A DNA stretch of 23,160 bases. Source: an uncultured Clostridia bacterium (GTDB taxonomy: Bacteria; Bacillota; Clostridia; Oscillospirales; Oscillospiraceae). The notes under the pieces are model-generated. The model ran no database searches. It saw only the letters and a program-made list of their open reading frames with translations, and was not told the origin of the DNA. Where the stretch lies: assembly GCA_937894515.1 (NCBI GenBank), contig CALCRH010000251.1, positions 1 to 23,160 of the forward strand, read 5' to 3'. Below, piece after piece: positions 1 through 7,789 of the stretch (position 1 is its first letter; every line of letters begins with the position of its first letter). The position numbers and the translations under genes were made by a program.

Positions 1-67
1 TTTTCTTTTGCCTCCCGCCTGCCAGAATTGTGGAGTGCCAGACGGTGGTGAAATTTGAGATTTGAGC

Positions 68-730
68 TTATTTCGTAAAATTTTTCAGAACAGATAACAG
101 GTTTAATTTACCGGTATCAGCTAATAGCAGATCCGCCTCATACAGCGTTTCTTTCCCGCCAATACCCACAGCTTTCATACCCGCAGCATGAATGGCTTGA
201 ATGCCTGCGGCAGCATCTTCCACCCCCAGGCAGAACGCAGGGGCAATGTCCAGCCCCGCTGCCGCCGCCAGGAAAATATCCGGCGCCGGTTTGGAATGAG
301 CCACCTCGGCAGCGTCTGCCACATAGTCAAAGTGATTGGAAATTTCCAGCTTATCGAGGATGAACAGTGCGTTTTTAGACGCAGATGCCAGTGCCGTCTT
401 GATGCCGTTATTGTGGCACTCCTCTAAAAACGCCAAAACTCCCGGCAATACATTCTTCGGCGTGATGTCCTGCAACAGCTCCACATAACGAGCGTTTTTC
501 TTGGTCGCAAGAGTCTCTTTCTCCGCGGGAGTATAGTCGTTCTCCCTGTGTCCGTGCTGCAAGATCAGTTCCAGCGAACCCATGCGGCTGACGCCTTTGA
601 GACATTCGTTGAACTTCTCATCAATGGCGATACCCAGACTCTCCGCCAGTTCACGCCACGCAACAAAGTGGAGTTCACTGGTATCGGTAATGACACCATC
701 TAAATCGAAAATAATGGCTTTTACGTTCAT
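68..730 (-). CDS. pgmB: beta-phosphoglucomutase (HAD superfamily)
   Basis: The 220-residue protein converts beta-D-glucose 1-phosphate to glucose 6-phosphate in the cytoplasm, the step after an inverting disaccharide phosphorylase. The N-terminus has the HAD motif FDLDGVITDT, with the nucleophile and acid/base aspartates at D9 and D11. A later lysine motif (HSKPAPD) and the metal-binding GVEDAAAG motif complete the active site, and the length matches the family. The start is the ATG at 730, because it gives the canonical MNVKAIIFDLDG beginning; the frame is open further upstream but that extension lies inside the preceding gene. The ATG overlaps the TGA of the GH65 phosphorylase gene (ATGA, 4 nt), so the two are translationally coupled. 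The pairing with GH65 is what makes beta-phosphoglucomutase more likely than a generic sugar phosphatase of the same fold. Confidence 0.93.
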   Translation of the reverse strand: MNVKAIIFDLDGVITDTSELHFVAWRELAESLGIAIDEKFNECLKGVSRMGSLELILQHGHRENDYTPAEKETLATKKNARYVELLQDITPKNVLPGVLAFLEECHNNGIKTALASASKNALFILDKLEISNHFDYVADAAEVAHSKPAPDIFLAAAAGLDIAPAFCLGVEDAAAGIQAIHAAGMKAVGIGGKETLYEADLLLADTGKLNLLSVLKNFTK

Positions 731-3021
731 TGTGCCACCTCTTTTTCCGCGACCACATATTCTGCCCGCTCTGCACTCAGGGTGATTTCCTGTCCATAGA
801 GTTTCAGCGCAACGGCGGCACCCTCTAAAAGTCGTACCGTGCACTTGTCTTTACGGACATCTACCTCCAGAAAACTGCCGCGATACCAAAGACGGAAACG
901 GTAACCATTCCATTTCTGTGGCAGGAACGGAGCCATAGACAGGCCGGCTTCGTTCACATTGACTCCGGCAAAGCCATTGACGATCATCATATAGCTGCCA
1001 CCCATATTGGCAGTGTGAATACCGTCACCGGTGTTGCCGTGGCTGTTGACCAAATCGCTCCGGATGCTCTCTCCGAAATACTCCCACGCTTTGTCATAAA
1101 GTCCCAGTCGGGCCGCTACGATACTGAATACACAGTGGGAAAGCGAAGAATCGTGGGTGGTGATCTTTTCGTAGTAGGCAAAAGAGCGGAGCATGGTCTC
1201 CCGGGACTCGTTGGTGTCGTAGAGCAGGTAGGCCAGAATGGTATCCGCCTGCTTGCACACCTGATGGCGATAGAGATACAGGGGATGGTAGTGCAGAAGC
1301 AGCGGATAGTTCTCTTTCGGCGTTCCCGCAAAGTCCCACAGGGGCTTTTGCAGGAAAGAATCATCCTGCGGATTAATGCCTACCACCTCATCGTAAGGCA
1401 GAAACATTTTCTCGGCTGCCTTGGCGAAGGCACTGAATTCTTCCTCCGTCACGCCGGTTTTTTCCACCAAAGTGTCCCAGTCTGCCCTGGGCAGTATCTC
1501 CTTCATGCGGTACGCCCAATAGAGGTTATAACGGGCGCAGGCGTTGGTATAGTAGTTGTTGTTGACGATGCAGGTATATTCGTCCGGCCCTGTCACATCG
1601 TTGATCACGAAGCGGCCCTCGTGCCAGTTGCCCACATCCATCCACAGCCGGGCAGTCTCCACGAGAATTTCCGCGCCCTCCCGGGCCAGATATTCCGCAT
1701 CTCCGGTGGCCAAATAGTACCGCACCACGGCGCAGGCAATGTCACCGTCAATGTGGTACTGGGCAGAGCCGGCAGGGAAAAAGCCGGAGCATTCCCGACC
1801 GGAAATGGTGCGCCATGGATAGAGCGCCCCCTTTTGGTGTCCCAGAAGTCGGGCGTTTTCCTTGGCCAGCGGCAGCGTCACATAGCGGTAGCGTAGAAGG
1901 GCGCGGGCCAGTTGGGGAGCCGTATAAGTAAGGAACGGCAGAACGTAAATCTCCGTATCCCAGAAGTAGTGACCCTCGTAGCCCTCGCCGGACAGGCCCT
2001 TGGAGGCAGCGGCACACAGGCCGTCACTGCCGCAGGACTGCAACAGTTGATACTGGTTGAACGCCATGGCGATGGAGCTGTCATCCCCGGAGTCGATCTC
2101 CATTTCGGCACTGCGCCAAAACTCCCCGAGATACTGCCGCTGATCGGCATAGAGCTTCTCCAGTTTCCCGAAGTTTGCCGCCATCAGTTTCTCCGCCGTT
2201 TTCAGGCAGTCATCGCTGCGCAGAGAATCCACCGTCACGGTATATTTGGTGAAACGCAGGGTCTTTCCCTCCTGCACCGTTGTATCATACCGGGCGGTAT
2301 AGCTGTGGCACTGGCCATCAAAGTCAATATTCAACTGTCCCCCCTGCGGAAAATCGTGGCGCACACCGGTACAGACGGTCAGGCCGCTTTTCACCGTGCG
2401 GCTGAGAAGATACGTAGCATCTTCCCAGCGTTTTTCTCCGGCGCTTTGCAGGTGGATGCCGCCGCTGGCGGCCAAACGGGGATCTTTAGGGTTGGCGTAG
2501 TTTTTGACCCGGCCTTTGTGATAGGAGATAACCTCCAACGCACCGGAAAAGTTCTCCGGACACACCTCACATGTAATGGTAAAGACGTTTTTGCAGGTGA
2601 AACTGGCCATGCGGATAAACCGCACCGTCACTTCACGTCCCGCAGGAGACCGCCAGCGTACCAGACGCTCCGTGGTTCCTGCGTCCATGTCCAGGGTACG
2701 GGACAAGGACAGCACCGTGCCGGAAAAGAGGGAAAATTCTTCGCCCTCAAACCGCAAACGGATGCTCTGCATATCCGCCACGTTGAGCATGGTATCCTTT
2801 TCTTCCATTAAGTTGCACAGGCTCTCGGACTGTTTCATGGGAATTACATCGTAAAACCCGTTGGCATAGGTACCCCGCATCGTATTGAACGTCTGCGGAA
2901 CCCCTTCCTCCAAACACCCTCTCACGCCAAGATAGCCGTTTGCATTATGAAAGAGCGTCTCGTGGAGCATTAAAGTCTTTTCATCCAGAGAAAAGTCTGT
3001 GACTGTATATTGCTTTTCCAC
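727..3021 (-). CDS. GH65 alpha-glucosyl disaccharide phosphorylase (maltose/kojibiose/nigerose phosphorylase family)
   Basis: The 764-residue cytoplasmic enzyme should cleave an alpha-linked glucosyl disaccharide with phosphate, giving beta-glucose 1-phosphate for the next gene product. Family hallmarks are the GHYFWDTEIYVLPF block, the catalytic-acid motif TGPDEYT with the general acid near E481, and the RHQVCKQADTILAYLLY and THDSSLS blocks near the C-terminus. I chose the GTG at 3021 as start: it has GAGAGGA 8-10 nt upstream and lies 25 nt after the permease stop. The GTG at 3063 in the same frame would overlap the permease gene and adds a basic stretch unlike the family. Substrate (maltose, kojibiose, nigerose, trehalose or a glucosyl-rhamnose) cannot be settled by eye. 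The residues after the acid (CIVNNNYYTN) and the DSSLS motif hint at a non-classical specificity, which is my inference. Confidence 0.92.
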   Translation of the reverse strand: MEKQYTVTDFSLDEKTLMLHETLFHNANGYLGVRGCLEEGVPQTFNTMRGTYANGFYDVIPMKQSESLCNLMEEKDTMLNVADMQSIRLRFEGEEFSLFSGTVLSLSRTLDMDAGTTERLVRWRSPAGREVTVRFIRMASFTCKNVFTITCEVCPENFSGALEVISYHKGRVKNYANPKDPRLAASGGIHLQSAGEKRWEDATYLLSRTVKSGLTVCTGVRHDFPQGGQLNIDFDGQCHSYTARYDTTVQEGKTLRFTKYTVTVDSLRSDDCLKTAEKLMAANFGKLEKLYADQRQYLGEFWRSAEMEIDSGDDSSIAMAFNQYQLLQSCGSDGLCAAASKGLSGEGYEGHYFWDTEIYVLPFLTYTAPQLARALLRYRYVTLPLAKENARLLGHQKGALYPWRTISGRECSGFFPAGSAQYHIDGDIACAVVRYYLATGDAEYLAREGAEILVETARLWMDVGNWHEGRFVINDVTGPDEYTCIVNNNYYTNACARYNLYWAYRMKEILPRADWDTLVEKTGVTEEEFSAFAKAAEKMFLPYDEVVGINPQDDSFLQKPLWDFAGTPKENYPLLLHYHPLYLYRHQVCKQADTILAYLLYDTNESRETMLRSFAYYEKITTHDSSLSHCVFSIVAARLGLYDKAWEYFGESIRSDLVNSHGNTGDGIHTANMGGSYMMIVNGFAGVNVNEAGLSMAPFLPQKWNGYRFRLWYRGSFLEVDVRKDKCTVRLLEGAAVALKLYGQEITLSAERAEYVVAEKEVAQ

Positions 3022-3046
3022 TGTTCTGTCCTCTCGGAAATCTTTT

Positions 3047-3874
3047 TTACTCCTTGACCGCACCGGACACCATGCCGGAAACGATCTGCTTTTGGAACAG
3101 CAAAACGATGATAAGTGTAGGTATCACAACGACCACTGTGGCAGCGGTGATCTCGCCCCAAAGAATGGAGAACTGGGTCCGCAGGGAGTTGATGGCCACA
3201 GGGACAGTCTGGAACATCTTGTCGGAGTTCAATGTGCAGGTCAGCAGATATTCATTCCATGCAGAAATGAAGGTCATGATCGCACAGGTGAATACGCCGG
3301 GCAGGGCCACCGGGAAAATGACCTTCCACAGCGTCTGCCAGGTAGAGCAGCCATCCATATGTGCCGCCTCCTCAATGGAGATGGGGATCCGTTTAAAGTG
3401 AGCCACCATGATCCAGGTTGCGGAGGGAAGCGTAATGGACGAATATGCCAAAGTGACCCAGTAGGAGTTCAGCAGATTCAGCTTATAGAACATATTGAAA
3501 ATAGGTCCTACCACGATCATCTGCGGGAACATGGACACGCCCAGGATCAAAGCCATCAGCATATTCTTACCCTTGAATTTACAGCGGGCGAGAATATAGC
3601 TGGACAGGGTAGACACCGCCACCACATACGCTGTGGTCAGCAACGAAACGATCAGGCTGTTTTTGATAGAGTTAATAATTCCCTTATCAATCACCGTCTT
3701 GAAGTTCTGCGCGGTAGGATTGTTGGCAATGATCTGAAATGCGGTTTTTCCGAAGATCTCCTCACCGGGCTTAAACGAAGTAATGAGGATCCAGAAGAAG
3801 GGAAATACCATAATCGCAAGGAACAGCACGATCACGATGGTCGATATGACCTTGGTTGATTTCTTTGTTTTCAT
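3047..3874 (-). CDS. carbohydrate ABC transporter permease, MalG type
   Basis: The 275-residue inner component of a CUT1 sugar importer has about six transmembrane segments, the first at residues 10-32. The EAA loop that docks the ATPase is visible as IEEAAHMDGCSTWQ followed by FPVALPG, and the C-terminus GMVSGAVKE is typical of MalG-type subunits. The ATG at 3874 has an excellent AAGGAGG ribosome binding site. It starts 12 nt after the MalF-type gene and ends 25 nt before GH65, so it is the third gene of a tight operon. No ATPase gene lies in the operon. The substrate is inferred from the neighbours to be an alpha-glucoside. Confidence 0.93.
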   Translation of the reverse strand: MKTKKSTKVISTIVIVLFLAIMVFPFFWILITSFKPGEEIFGKTAFQIIANNPTAQNFKTVIDKGIINSIKNSLIVSLLTTAYVVAVSTLSSYILARCKFKGKNMLMALILGVSMFPQMIVVGPIFNMFYKLNLLNSYWVTLAYSSITLPSATWIMVAHFKRIPISIEEAAHMDGCSTWQTLWKVIFPVALPGVFTCAIMTFISAWNEYLLTCTLNSDKMFQTVPVAINSLRTQFSILWGEITAATVVVVIPTLIIVLLFQKQIVSGMVSGAVKE

Positions 3875-3886
3875 GCTCTCCCCTCC

Positions 3887-5107
3887 TTAATCATCGTTGA
3901 TGAGCTCTGCGCCCAACACCTTGACGAAGATGAACGCAATAATGGCCACGCATACAGCCATCGCAAGGACGACTGCCGAGCCGTAACCGTAGTTGCTCTG
4001 TCCGATCATCAGTTTATAGGCGTAGATGGACAAAGTCTCCGTTCCCTGGGCACCGCCGGTCAAGACCGCGATCAGGTCGTAGACGCGGAAAGCATCCAGT
4101 GTACGGAACAGAAGTGCCACCAGCATGGAGGGCTTGAGCAGCGGGAGCGTCACGGAGAAGAAGGTGCGGATCGGTCCGGCACCGTCCACTCTGGCACTCT
4201 CATACAGGCCGCTGTCGATGATCTGCAAGCCTGCCAGCAGAAGCAATGCCATGTAGGGCGTTGTCTTCCACACGTCTGCCAGAATGGCCGCGGTCATGGC
4301 ACCGCCCTCCGTAAGGAGCATCTGTTCCGGAGCAGAAATCAGCCCGATATCCGCAAAGATCTTTGCAACGATACCGCTGGAGCCATCGTACATATAACTC
4401 CACATCAGCGCAGAAACTGCCGTGGGAATTGCCCAGGGGATCAGTGCCGTGGTACGAACGATACCGATGCCCTTGATTGCCTTGTTCATAATAAGAGCAA
4501 GCGCCATGCCCAGTACCAGTTCAAAGAATACGGACACCACTGTAAAGAGCAGCGTGCTGGAAAGTGTATCGCCAAAGCGGGAATCATGGAGAAGCCGCCC
4601 ATACGCGGCAAGTCCCTGGAAGTTGCTGGATATGATGCAGCCGTTCATTTCATCAAAAAGCGTTTCCTGGGTCTCCAGACCGTTAAAGAACGGGGCATCG
4701 GGGTTCCTCTTAAAAATATCCTCTATTCTGGTGCGTATATCACTGACCTCTGCCAAAAGTGTTTGGGCATCGGAATCGTTGATGGTAACGACCTCGTTTG
4801 CATTCTCGTACGGTGCGGCCAGAGTATCAACCTCGTCTATAATGCCCTGCAATTCTGCCGCGTCTGCCGCCGGAAGCACACTCACTTCGTCTTCCAAATA
4901 CCAGGTGACATAGTCGCAATCCTCATAGAAAAGAGGCGCGTTAAAGTTGGAGCCAGTATATAGGCCTGCTGCTGTCTGATCGTTGGTACGGTAGTCAAAG
5001 AGCGAGTACACGACGCTGGTAACGATCGGATAGATCGCAAACACTGCAAGCAGCAGGAACAGCGGCAGAAGAAAAGCCGCCTGTTTTGCCGTGATTGTCT
5101 TTTTCAT
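3887..5107 (-). CDS. carbohydrate ABC transporter permease, MalF type, with large extracellular insertion
   Basis: The 406-residue permease partners the MalG-type subunit. The first membrane helix is at about residues 11-37. The usual continuation of the family (NFQGLAAYGRLLHDSRF, then a hydrophobic helix) only resumes at about residue 162, so roughly residues 42-160 are an extra hydrophilic, partly helical segment that should face outward. The EAA loop reads YESARVDGAGPIRTFF followed by LPLLKPSM. Typical MalF-type subunits of Gram-positive bacteria have about 290-310 residues; E. coli MalF also carries a large P2 loop near this position. The ATG at 5107 has GAAAGGA upstream. A hairpin separates it from the solute-binding gene, suggesting lower expression of the membrane subunits. 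Confidence 0.92.
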   Translation of the reverse strand: MKKTITAKQAAFLLPLFLLLAVFAIYPIVTSVVYSLFDYRTNDQTAAGLYTGSNFNAPLFYEDCDYVTWYLEDEVSVLPAADAAELQGIIDEVDTLAAPYENANEVVTINDSDAQTLLAEVSDIRTRIEDIFKRNPDAPFFNGLETQETLFDEMNGCIISSNFQGLAAYGRLLHDSRFGDTLSSTLLFTVVSVFFELVLGMALALIMNKAIKGIGIVRTTALIPWAIPTAVSALMWSYMYDGSSGIVAKIFADIGLISAPEQMLLTEGGAMTAAILADVWKTTPYMALLLLAGLQIIDSGLYESARVDGAGPIRTFFSVTLPLLKPSMLVALLFRTLDAFRVYDLIAVLTGGAQGTETLSIYAYKLMIGQSNYGYGSAVVLAMAVCVAIIAFIFVKVLGAELINDD

Positions 5108-5164
5108 AGCCGGCAGTTCCTTTCAAATAACACTTGGGGTTTCCTGAAAAACCCTGATATGAAA

Positions 5165-5198
5165 ATGACGCGCCAGACGGTAACCGAAAGGCGCGTCA
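5165..5198 (-). terminator. hairpin between solute-binding protein and permease genes (attenuating terminator or mRNA stabiliser)
   Basis: TGACGCGCC at 5166-5174 and GGCGCGTCA at 5190-5198 form a perfect 9-bp stem, with a smaller palindrome (GGTAACC) in the loop. Read on the minus strand it follows the solute-binding gene by 15 nt and is followed by only a short TTTT run. This suggests partial termination or 3' protection that raises binding-protein mRNA over permease mRNA, as is known for malE-malF intervals. Confidence 0.7.
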
Positions 5199-5212
5199 AA
5201 TTTCAAAGACGA

Positions 5213-6439
5213 TTAGCCGGCGAGAGCGGCCTCAATGATTTCGACAGTAGCATCAAGCTCCGCATTGCCGGACAGGAAAGCGTGTGCAGCATTGATGATC
5301 GTGTCGGCGCACTTGCCGTATTCAGAGGACACAGGACGGGAAACGGTGGTAGCCAGAGCGCCCTGGAAGCCTTCCATGGACAGCATCGCATTGGCAGCCA
5401 GAACGTCGCTGTCTTCCAGCATGGCACTGTAGCCGGGCAGGTGACCGCCGGTGGTAGCCTGAGTCTTCTGACCCTCGGTTGCCAGATACTTGATGAATGC
5501 CCAGGCGCCTTCCATGTTCTGGGAGTTCTTGTTGATACCCAGCAGCCAGCCGCCCACGGTGGAGCCACCGGGCAGAGGAGCTACGTTGACCTGATCCTGG
5601 GTAATGGTGCCGTTGGCAGCGATCTCACCCCACTGATAGGGCCAGTTACGGGAGAACACGCTGTTGCCCTTGATGAAGCTGTTGGCGGTTTCGCCCTCGG
5701 CATAGTTGAGGATGTCAGCGGGAACGGCGGAAGAGGTCACCATGGCCTTCATCTGCTCCAGACCGCCCTTGACGTCCGTCCAGCCGGCGGTGTACTCGGT
5801 CAGGTTGCACATCAGGCATTCGCCCAGCTTGGCCTGGAAAGTGATGCCGTCGGTGGTGCCGCCCTGACCCTTATACTTCTCGGCCATGGCCTGCAGGTCA
5901 GCATAGGTGTAGTCACCGGAGACCAGCTTGGCAGCATCCTCAGCGGACACGATGTCGCTGCGGAAGAACAGAACGCCCAGATCGGGGAAGAAAGGCAGTG
6001 CATAAGTCTTTGCATTGTAAGTACCTGCGCTCATGGAGCCGGCATTGAACATGGAAGCCTTGATGCCATCGTCCTTCATGAGCTGATCAATGGGAGCGAT
6101 ATAACCGGCGGCAGCGAACTCACCGGCCCAGCAAACGTCCATGGACAGAACGTCATAGTCGGAAGAACCGGCCTTCATGCTGGTGATGAGCTGCTCTTTC
6201 ATGGCACCGGAATCATTGGTCATATCGACCCACTCCACGATGTAGAGGTCCTGAGAAGCATTGAATGCATCAATGGACTCCTGGGTTGCAGGGGTGCTGT
6301 CACCCTGTGCGGCAAACTTGATGACGACTTTCTCAGCCGCCGGCTCCTGGGCTTCCTGCCCAGAAGCTTCTTTCTGGCCACAGGCTACCAGGCACAGAGC
6401 CATGGCAAGAGCCAGAATCAGAGCTAAAAACTTTTTCAT
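5213..6439 (-). CDS. extracellular sugar-binding lipoprotein, family 1 (MalE-like)
   Basis: The 408-residue protein is exported and lipid-anchored. It starts MKKFLALILALAMALCLVAC, with the lipobox LVAC placing the modified cysteine at residue 20, followed by a low-complexity E/A/Q linker. The mature part has the two-lobed family 1 pattern (KFAAQGDS near the start, DVLSMDVCWAGEFAAAGYI, then FPDLGVLFFRSD and RNWPYQWGE), which resembles trehalose/maltose-type binding proteins. The ATG at 6439 has AGGAGG 6-7 nt upstream. It is the first gene of the operon, directly downstream of the promoter with the repeated TTCCGG operator motif. The ligand is probably an alpha-glucoside, by context only. Confidence 0.93.
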   Translation of the reverse strand: MKKFLALILALAMALCLVACGQKEASGQEAQEPAAEKVVIKFAAQGDSTPATQESIDAFNASQDLYIVEWVDMTNDSGAMKEQLITSMKAGSSDYDVLSMDVCWAGEFAAAGYIAPIDQLMKDDGIKASMFNAGSMSAGTYNAKTYALPFFPDLGVLFFRSDIVSAEDAAKLVSGDYTYADLQAMAEKYKGQGGTTDGITFQAKLGECLMCNLTEYTAGWTDVKGGLEQMKAMVTSSAVPADILNYAEGETANSFIKGNSVFSRNWPYQWGEIAANGTITQDQVNVAPLPGGSTVGGWLLGINKNSQNMEGAWAFIKYLATEGQKTQATTGGHLPGYSAMLEDSDVLAANAMLSMEGFQGALATTVSRPVSSEYGKCADTIINAAHAFLSGNAELDATVEIIEAALAG

Positions 6440-6457
6440 AAGCTTCCTCCTAATAAT

Positions 6458-6500
6458 TATTCCGGAAACGTCCTTTTCGACATTTCCGGAATATATTATA
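6458..6500 (-). promoter_or_regulatory. promoter -10 with paired operator motifs of the alpha-glucoside operon
   Basis: On the minus strand a consensus TATAAT (6495-6500) is followed at once by two copies of TTCCGGAA, in arms ATTCCGGAAA (6459-6468) and TTTCCGGAAT (6483-6492). They form an 11-bp inverted repeat with a 14-nt spacer and centres 24 bp apart. The -35 region (about 6518-6523) is poor. The sites cover the predicted transcription start and leader, where a LacI-type repressor would block initiation. A CG-centred palindrome is typical of LacI-family operators. Confidence 0.72.
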
Positions 6501-6655
6501 CAATATCAACTTTTTTGCTGTATATGCCCCGTTTGTAATTTCTCTGTTGAAAACAAAAAGCCGGGGTGTCCCTTGTGCAATTAGAAAAAATGACAGCGTA
6601 GTTTTATGTAAAATTGCGATAAATTTACTAATTATTTGTGATAAAATACTCCGCT

Positions 6656-7624
6656 TTATCGGCTTGCTTTCAATGCCACAGAGTCCCGCATCTGGACGGA
6701 GGCGGCGATTTTAAACGTGCTGTAATCCCCATTGCCATCCAGAATAGCCAATAATTGCTGCGCCGCCAGATAGCCCCGCTCGTAATTGGGAATATCCACC
6801 GTGGTTAACCCCAGCTCTGCGGCCAAAGGCGTTCCGTCAAAACCGGTAACCGCAATATCCTGCGGAACACGGATCTTTCGTTCCCGAAACGCACGCATGG
6901 CGCCCACCGCCATATTATCGTTGGCACACACCAGCACCTGAGGAAGCTTTTCCGACATCATCAGCAGCTTGGCAGCGCGATAACCGCTGCGTTCCCGGAA
7001 ATCCCCCAACAGATAATTTCTCTGGTCAAATGGGATATGGTGCTTTTCCAGTACGTGGCGAAAGGCCAGGAAGCGTTCCCGGGTATCCGTGGTGTCCAGT
7101 CCCGCTAAGAAAGCAAAGGAGCGATATCCCCGATGCACCAAATCTTCCATCAATTCGCACATAGGGGCATAATTATTGACCACCATGCTCTTGATATACG
7201 GATGGTTCAAATCACGGTCCATGGTGAGGATGGGGTAATCCGGGGCTGCCACATTCATCAGCATTTCATCGGAGCAGTGCATATCCAGCATGATACAACC
7301 GCTGGACATCTTTTTTGACATGAACCGCTCACAGGATTGTGATGTGCAGATAATCACATCATAGTGGTTGGCATAGGCGCAATCGCTGATGCCCTGAATG
7401 ATCTTCAGGTAAAACTGCCGGTCAAAGTCGCTGAAGCTGAACAGGATCGTGCGGTTTTTTGAGGGAATGCTCCTGTGCTTTCGGGTAACATCATAACCCG
7501 TTTCCTCACACAGCGCCAGAATTCTCTGCCGGGTTCCCTCGCTGACGTTTTTTCGCCCGTTCAAGACATTGGATACGGTGGCCGGAGACACCTGCGCTAT
7601 CCGGGCAATTTCCTTGATCCCCAC
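6656..7624 (-). CDS. LacI-family transcriptional regulator
   Basis: The 322-residue regulator has an N-terminal helix-turn-helix at residues 2-25 (IKEIARIAQVSPATVSNVLNG), the hinge-forming region after it, and a periplasmic-binding-protein-like sugar domain through the rest. This domain includes VCANDNMAVGAMRAF, AVTGFDGTPLA and the TTVDIPNYERGYLAAQ block. The start is a GTG at 7624, preceded by GGAGGG; it gives the canonical LacI beginning. It lies upstream of the transporter/phosphorylase operon in the same orientation, with 216 nt between. Its own promoter contains the same TTTCCGGAAT motif found twice at the operon promoter, so I infer autoregulation and repression of the operon, relieved by an alpha-glucoside. 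No convincing terminator separates it from the operon. Confidence 0.93.
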   Translation of the reverse strand: MGIKEIARIAQVSPATVSNVLNGRKNVSEGTRQRILALCEETGYDVTRKHRSIPSKNRTILFSFSDFDRQFYLKIIQGISDCAYANHYDVIICTSQSCERFMSKKMSSGCIMLDMHCSDEMLMNVAAPDYPILTMDRDLNHPYIKSMVVNNYAPMCELMEDLVHRGYRSFAFLAGLDTTDTRERFLAFRHVLEKHHIPFDQRNYLLGDFRERSGYRAAKLLMMSEKLPQVLVCANDNMAVGAMRAFRERKIRVPQDIAVTGFDGTPLAAELGLTTVDIPNYERGYLAAQQLLAILDGNGDYSTFKIAASVQMRDSVALKASR

Positions 7625-7656
7625 GCTGTTTCCCTCCGTTTCCTTTTAGTAAAATC

Positions 7657-7685
7657 AGTATAGTAAAATTTTTCCGGAATGGCAA
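7657..7685 (-). promoter_or_regulatory. lacI promoter with operator in the spacer
   Basis: Minus-strand TTGCCA (7680-7685), a 17-nt spacer and TATACT (7657-7662) make a good sigma-A promoter 33 nt upstream of the regulator's GTG. The motif TTTCCGGAAT (7671-7680 on the plus strand) sits between the -35 and -10 boxes and matches the operator pair at the downstream operon, which supports autorepression. Confidence 0.75.
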
Positions 7686-7726
7686 GTGATTTTTATATAG
7701 GAACAAGTATTGTCTCTATGCCAGCG

Positions 7727-7770
7727 AAAAAATTGCCGCCGGACGGGTGTTACCCTACCGGCGGCAATTT
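7727..7770 (-). terminator. Rho-independent terminator of malQ
   Basis: A perfect 13-bp stem (7730-7742 with 7758-7770, core TTGCCGCCGG) with a 15-nt loop ends in a T6 tract on the minus strand. It begins 20 nt after the malQ stop codon and isolates malQ from the lacI promoter. Confidence 0.92.
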
Positions 7771-7789
7771 ATGTAGATAAATGTCTGCC

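Noticed and set aside
1..67. Feature downstream of beta-phosphoglucomutase
   Set aside because: No stem-loop with a T run and no coding frame could be supported in these 67 nt.
731..844. N-terminal extension of the beta-phosphoglucomutase frame
   Set aside because: It lies wholly within the GH65 coding region, has no HAD-family resemblance, and the ATG at 730 gives the canonical start with ATGA coupling.
1015..1896. Long plus-strand open frame opposite GH65 (similar antisense frames occur at 1912-2811, 2999-3859, 5159-6427, 11641-14034 and 21915-22805)
   Set aside because: These are shadows of strongly coding genes; their sequences are low-complexity or compositionally odd, with no domain and no suitable ribosome binding sites.
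6541..6655. Terminator between lacI and the solute-binding gene
   Set aside because: A CCCCGG followed by T5 is present on the minus strand, but no stem longer than 3 bp can be built, so read-through from lacI remains possible.
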